Source: CADCTB01 sp038231955 (GTDB lineage: Bacteria; Actinomycetota; Acidimicrobiia; Acidimicrobiales; AC-14). Taken from it: a stretch of 14,332 bases of DNA. The notes below the pieces were generated by a model. That model was not told the DNA's origin. It did no database searches and was given only the letters and a program-made list of their open reading frames with translations. Positions within the stretch are counted from its first letter, which is position 1. Each line of letters starts with the position of its first letter. The stretch covers positions 1 through 14,332 of the forward strand of contig JBBSIS010000073.1 of NCBI GenBank assembly GCA_038231955.1. The letters run 5' to 3'. The translations under genes were made by a program, and so were the position numbers. Of the stretch, positions 12,145 to 14,332 are shown one piece after another.

Positions 12145-14247
12145 GTGGGGCCCGCATCCACCATGCCGCCGGTCAGGCCGCTGCACAATCTGGATCCTGC
12201 GGAGGCTCTGACCCGGATGGTCGCCAGCGCCCACTTCACACCCAGCCTGCTCGACGCCAACATGCTCGAGCGACTGTTCGTCAACCGCCACCACTACCTG
12301 GACGATGTGCAGGGCCGCATCGAACGGGCTGCGGCCGGAGACGAGCGGGCGGCCAAGCTCTTCATCGGACCACGAGGCGCCGGCAAGACCCACCTGATCA
12401 GCATCGTGTACCACCGCGCCCGTGCGCTCCCCGGGTTCGGCAGCCGGTTCCAGCTGGCCTGGCTCCCTGAGGACCTGTGGACGATCGGGTCGCTCGACGA
12501 CCTGGCAACTGAGATAGTCGCCGCCATCGAGCCGAGGTGTGAGGCCGCGACCGCCGAGCCCGTGGCGGCCATCGTCGAGGCCGCCCGACGCAGCGGACCG
12601 ATCGTCGTCCTTGTCGAGAACCTGGATGTCGTCCTCGAAGCGATTGGCGCCGACGGCCAACGCCGCCTGAGGGCCCTGCTCGAGAACCACCGCCCGCTTC
12701 TCCTGGTCGCCACCGCCACCCGCCTCGGCGACGACCTCCTCGACCAGGCCGAGCCGTTCTACGGGTTCTTCGACACGACGACGCTCGAGCCGTTCGACGT
12801 CGACGGCGCAGCGGAGATGCTCAAGCGCATTGCTGCGCTGAACGGGGAGACCCAACTGGCTGCCTGGCTCGACGAACCGCGGGCGAGGAACCGGCTGACG
12901 ACCATCGCCCACCTCGCGGGTGGGCAGCCTCGCGTCTGGGCACTGCTGGCCAGAGGCCTGACCATGGAACGGCTCGACGACCTCGTCTCCGCGCTGATCG
13001 AGCGCTTCGACGACCTTACGCCGTACTACCAGCAGCAGCTCGAGCGCCTCTCGCTCAACGAGCGCAGAGCGGTCCGGGCCCTGGCCGCCACCGGTGGCGC
13101 CATCTCTGTCGGCGAGCTGGCTGCGCGCACGGGTATCGAGGCGCGCAGCCTGGGCAAGACCGTCACCGACCTCAGACGGAGGGGCTGGATCATGCGCCGG
13201 ACCGGCCCGCTCACCGACCTTGGTGACCAGCGCCGCAGCTACTACCAGCTGGCGGAGCCTCTCGCCCGGCTGGCGTTCCAGCTGAAGGAGGCCCGCGGAG
13301 CGCCCATCGCCCTCGTCGTCGAGTTCCTGAAGGCGTGGTTCGACCTGGACAGCCTCGTCGTCTCAGATGGGTCCGACGATCTCGTGGCGGCGTATCGGGA
13401 AGCGGCGTATACGTCCTTGCTTTCCGACGCGCCCATGGCGGTTGCCAAGGCGTTGGCCGAGCACGGATCGCGTCCCGCCTGGGCGACGGACCCGACAGTC
13501 GGGCTCTTCCATCCGGATTCGAATGCCACCGTTAACCCCTCTGTCATGGCGTTGCTGCTCGTCCTGGACGACGCGCTCGCCGCCTACCAAGCCGGCGACC
13601 CGGAACCACTCCTCCGGCAGCCACCCGCGATCTCCCATCTCATCGAGAGGCAGCTCAATCCCGAGAACGCCGGCCTTCGACGGTTGGAGCTAGCCCGCCT
13701 GGCATTCGACGGAGGGAGCGCCGAAGAGTGGATCCCGAGGCTGGAGCATCTCTGCTCGGTGCTGACCGGTCTGGGCAACGCTGAGGCTGCCGCCCTCCTT
13801 GCCCTCCACCACATCCGCCAGTCGAGCATGGGCCCTGGCGACGTCCTGCTCGCGCAGGTGGCAACGTCGGCGCCGGCCGAGGCCGCGCCGCTACTCGTCT
13901 GGATAGGCGAGCGGCTTCTGGAAGCCCGCCAACCGGACCGGGCGCGCACGATCCTGGCCATCGCCACCCCCGACATGCCCGCGGACGCCCAGCTTCGCCT
14001 TGCAATAGCCCTCGAGGCCGCGTGCCAACGGTCCGGACATTTTCGCGACGTCGTCGCGGTCTGGGAGCACACCGCCACGAGGCTCAGCACCGTCCTCGGC
14101 CCCGAGCACCTCGACACGCTTACGGCCCGGGCAAACCTGGCCTCGTCCTATCGGTCGGCGGGGCGCACGGCCGACGCCATCGCATTGGCGAGCAGGTCGT
14201 GGCCGACCGCGAGCGCCTTCTCGGCCCGGAGCACCCCAACACCCTGA
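12145..14247 (+). CDS. AAA+/STAND-like ATPase with winged helix and C-terminal TPRs, frameshifted near its end
   Basis: The open frame is 700 residues from GTG 12145, with AGGAG eight bases upstream. Walker A is GPRGAGKTH (75-83), a Walker B-like strand is IVVLVENLD (153-161) with Glu158 and Asp161, and a sensor-1-like strand is LLLVATATR (185-193). YGFFDTTTLEPF (206-217) resembles the lid entry of AAA_16/Orc-like ATPases. A winged helix follows at about 303-352. The next ~300 residues look alpha-helical, and a TPR unit appears at about 650-682 (GPEHLDTLTARANLASSYRSAGRTADAIAL). At about 14188 the frame breaks: EQVVADRERLLGPEHPNTLTARANL continues in the next frame to the window edge, so the intended protein is longer. 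No effector domain is visible N-terminally. It is a signalling-type switch ATPase or regulator; the process is unknown. Confidence 0.75.
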   Translation: MGPASTMPPVRPLHNLDPAEALTRMVASAHFTPSLLDANMLERLFVNRHHYLDDVQGRIERAAAGDERAAKLFIGPRGAGKTHLISIVYHRARALPGFGSRFQLAWLPEDLWTIGSLDDLATEIVAAIEPRCEAATAEPVAAIVEAARRSGPIVVLVENLDVVLEAIGADGQRRLRALLENHRPLLLVATATRLGDDLLDQAEPFYGFFDTTTLEPFDVDGAAEMLKRIAALNGETQLAAWLDEPRARNRLTTIAHLAGGQPRVWALLARGLTMERLDDLVSALIERFDDLTPYYQQQLERLSLNERRAVRALAATGGAISVGELAARTGIEARSLGKTVTDLRRRGWIMRRTGPLTDLGDQRRSYYQLAEPLARLAFQLKEARGAPIALVVEFLKAWFDLDSLVVSDGSDDLVAAYREAAYTSLLSDAPMAVAKALAEHGSRPAWATDPTVGLFHPDSNATVNPSVMALLLVLDDALAAYQAGDPEPLLRQPPAISHLIERQLNPENAGLRRLELARLAFDGGSAEEWIPRLEHLCSVLTGLGNAEAAALLALHHIRQSSMGPGDVLLAQVATSAPAEAAPLLVWIGERLLEARQPDRARTILAIATPDMPADAQLRLAIALEAACQRSGHFRDVVAVWEHTATRLSTVLGPEHLDTLTARANLASSYRSAGRTADAIALASRSWPTASAFSARSTPTP

Positions 14248-14264
14248 CGGCCCGGGCCAACCTG
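14095..14264 (+). repeat. Tandem TPR-coding repeat units, 125 bases apart
   Basis: A stretch of about 45 bases starting CTCGGCCC at 14095 recurs with few changes starting at 14220. Both encode LGPEH.(D/N)TLTARANL, but in different frames. A 42-residue TPR unit needs a spacing of 126 bases; the observed spacing is 125, which places a one-base loss between the units near 14188 (TTGGCGAG, probably once TTGGGCGAG). Confidence 0.85.
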
Positions 14265-14332
14265 GAGATCATGAAACGAGCCCAGACGTTGGTCGCCGCC
14301 ACTCTCGGTGGTGGTATTGGGCGGCGACCTTG

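Noticed and set aside
12049..12912. A 287-codon minus-strand frame opposite the ATPase gene
   Set aside because: It has no motifs and overlaps a Walker-motif gene with good codon structure.
1..14332. tRNA, rRNA, CRISPR array, insertion sequence, phage integrase or attachment site
   Set aside because: I looked for their hallmarks and found no cloverleaf, no regularly spaced repeats, no transposase or integrase motifs and no terminal inverted repeats.

Overview
The window is very GC-rich DNA with strong third-position GC bias, GTG starts, apparently leaderless starts and a LAxTG-type cell-wall sorting tail. It also holds relics of actinobacterial qcr/cta respiratory genes. Together these point to a high-GC actinobacterium. 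A less-studied lineage such as Acidimicrobiia or Thermoleophilia is my guess, not shown.

Layout. 1-183 (+) is the C-terminus of a sortase-anchored surface protein, followed by a strong hairpin. 295-617 (-) is a ClC chloride-channel relic cut off at both ends. 643-4324 (+) is an intact, tightly overlapping operon: MarR regulator, MFS exporter, ABC ATPase, ABC-2 permease. It sits behind a near-perfect operator that touches the GTG start, so it looks like a self-regulated drug or metabolite efflux unit. 4335-6165 (-) is a graveyard of respiratory genes: pieces of qcrC, ctaE, a small membrane protein, ctaG and qcrB, joined after internal deletions. 6441-7339 (+) has a second MarR regulator, a small CPEC protein and the last ~60 residues of an enolase-superfamily enzyme. 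7350-10760 (-) carries an SDR oxidoreductase, a VKOR-family membrane protein and a GH15 glucoamylase/trehalase-like hydrolase. 10836-11307 (+) is a frameshifted universal stress protein, divergent from GH15 across a shared operator-like site. 11385-11894 (-) is a GNAT acetyltransferase. 12145 to the end (+) is a large AAA+/STAND-like ATPase with a winged helix and C-terminal TPRs, frameshifted inside its last repeats.

Two patterns cross the window. First, ten frame breaks can be placed by protein-family continuity, and all ten are one-base losses, mostly at G or C runs. Most fall in genes that are also truncated, so real decay and homopolymer undercalling must be separated. Second, the same inverted repeat, TATCG-N5-CGATA, lies upstream of the second marR and between GH15 and the stress protein, which suggests a small regulon.

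I found no tRNA, rRNA, CRISPR array, insertion sequence or phage gene. The best candidate for an unusual system is the ATPase-TPR gene at the right edge, but its partners lie outside the window and no function can be claimed.
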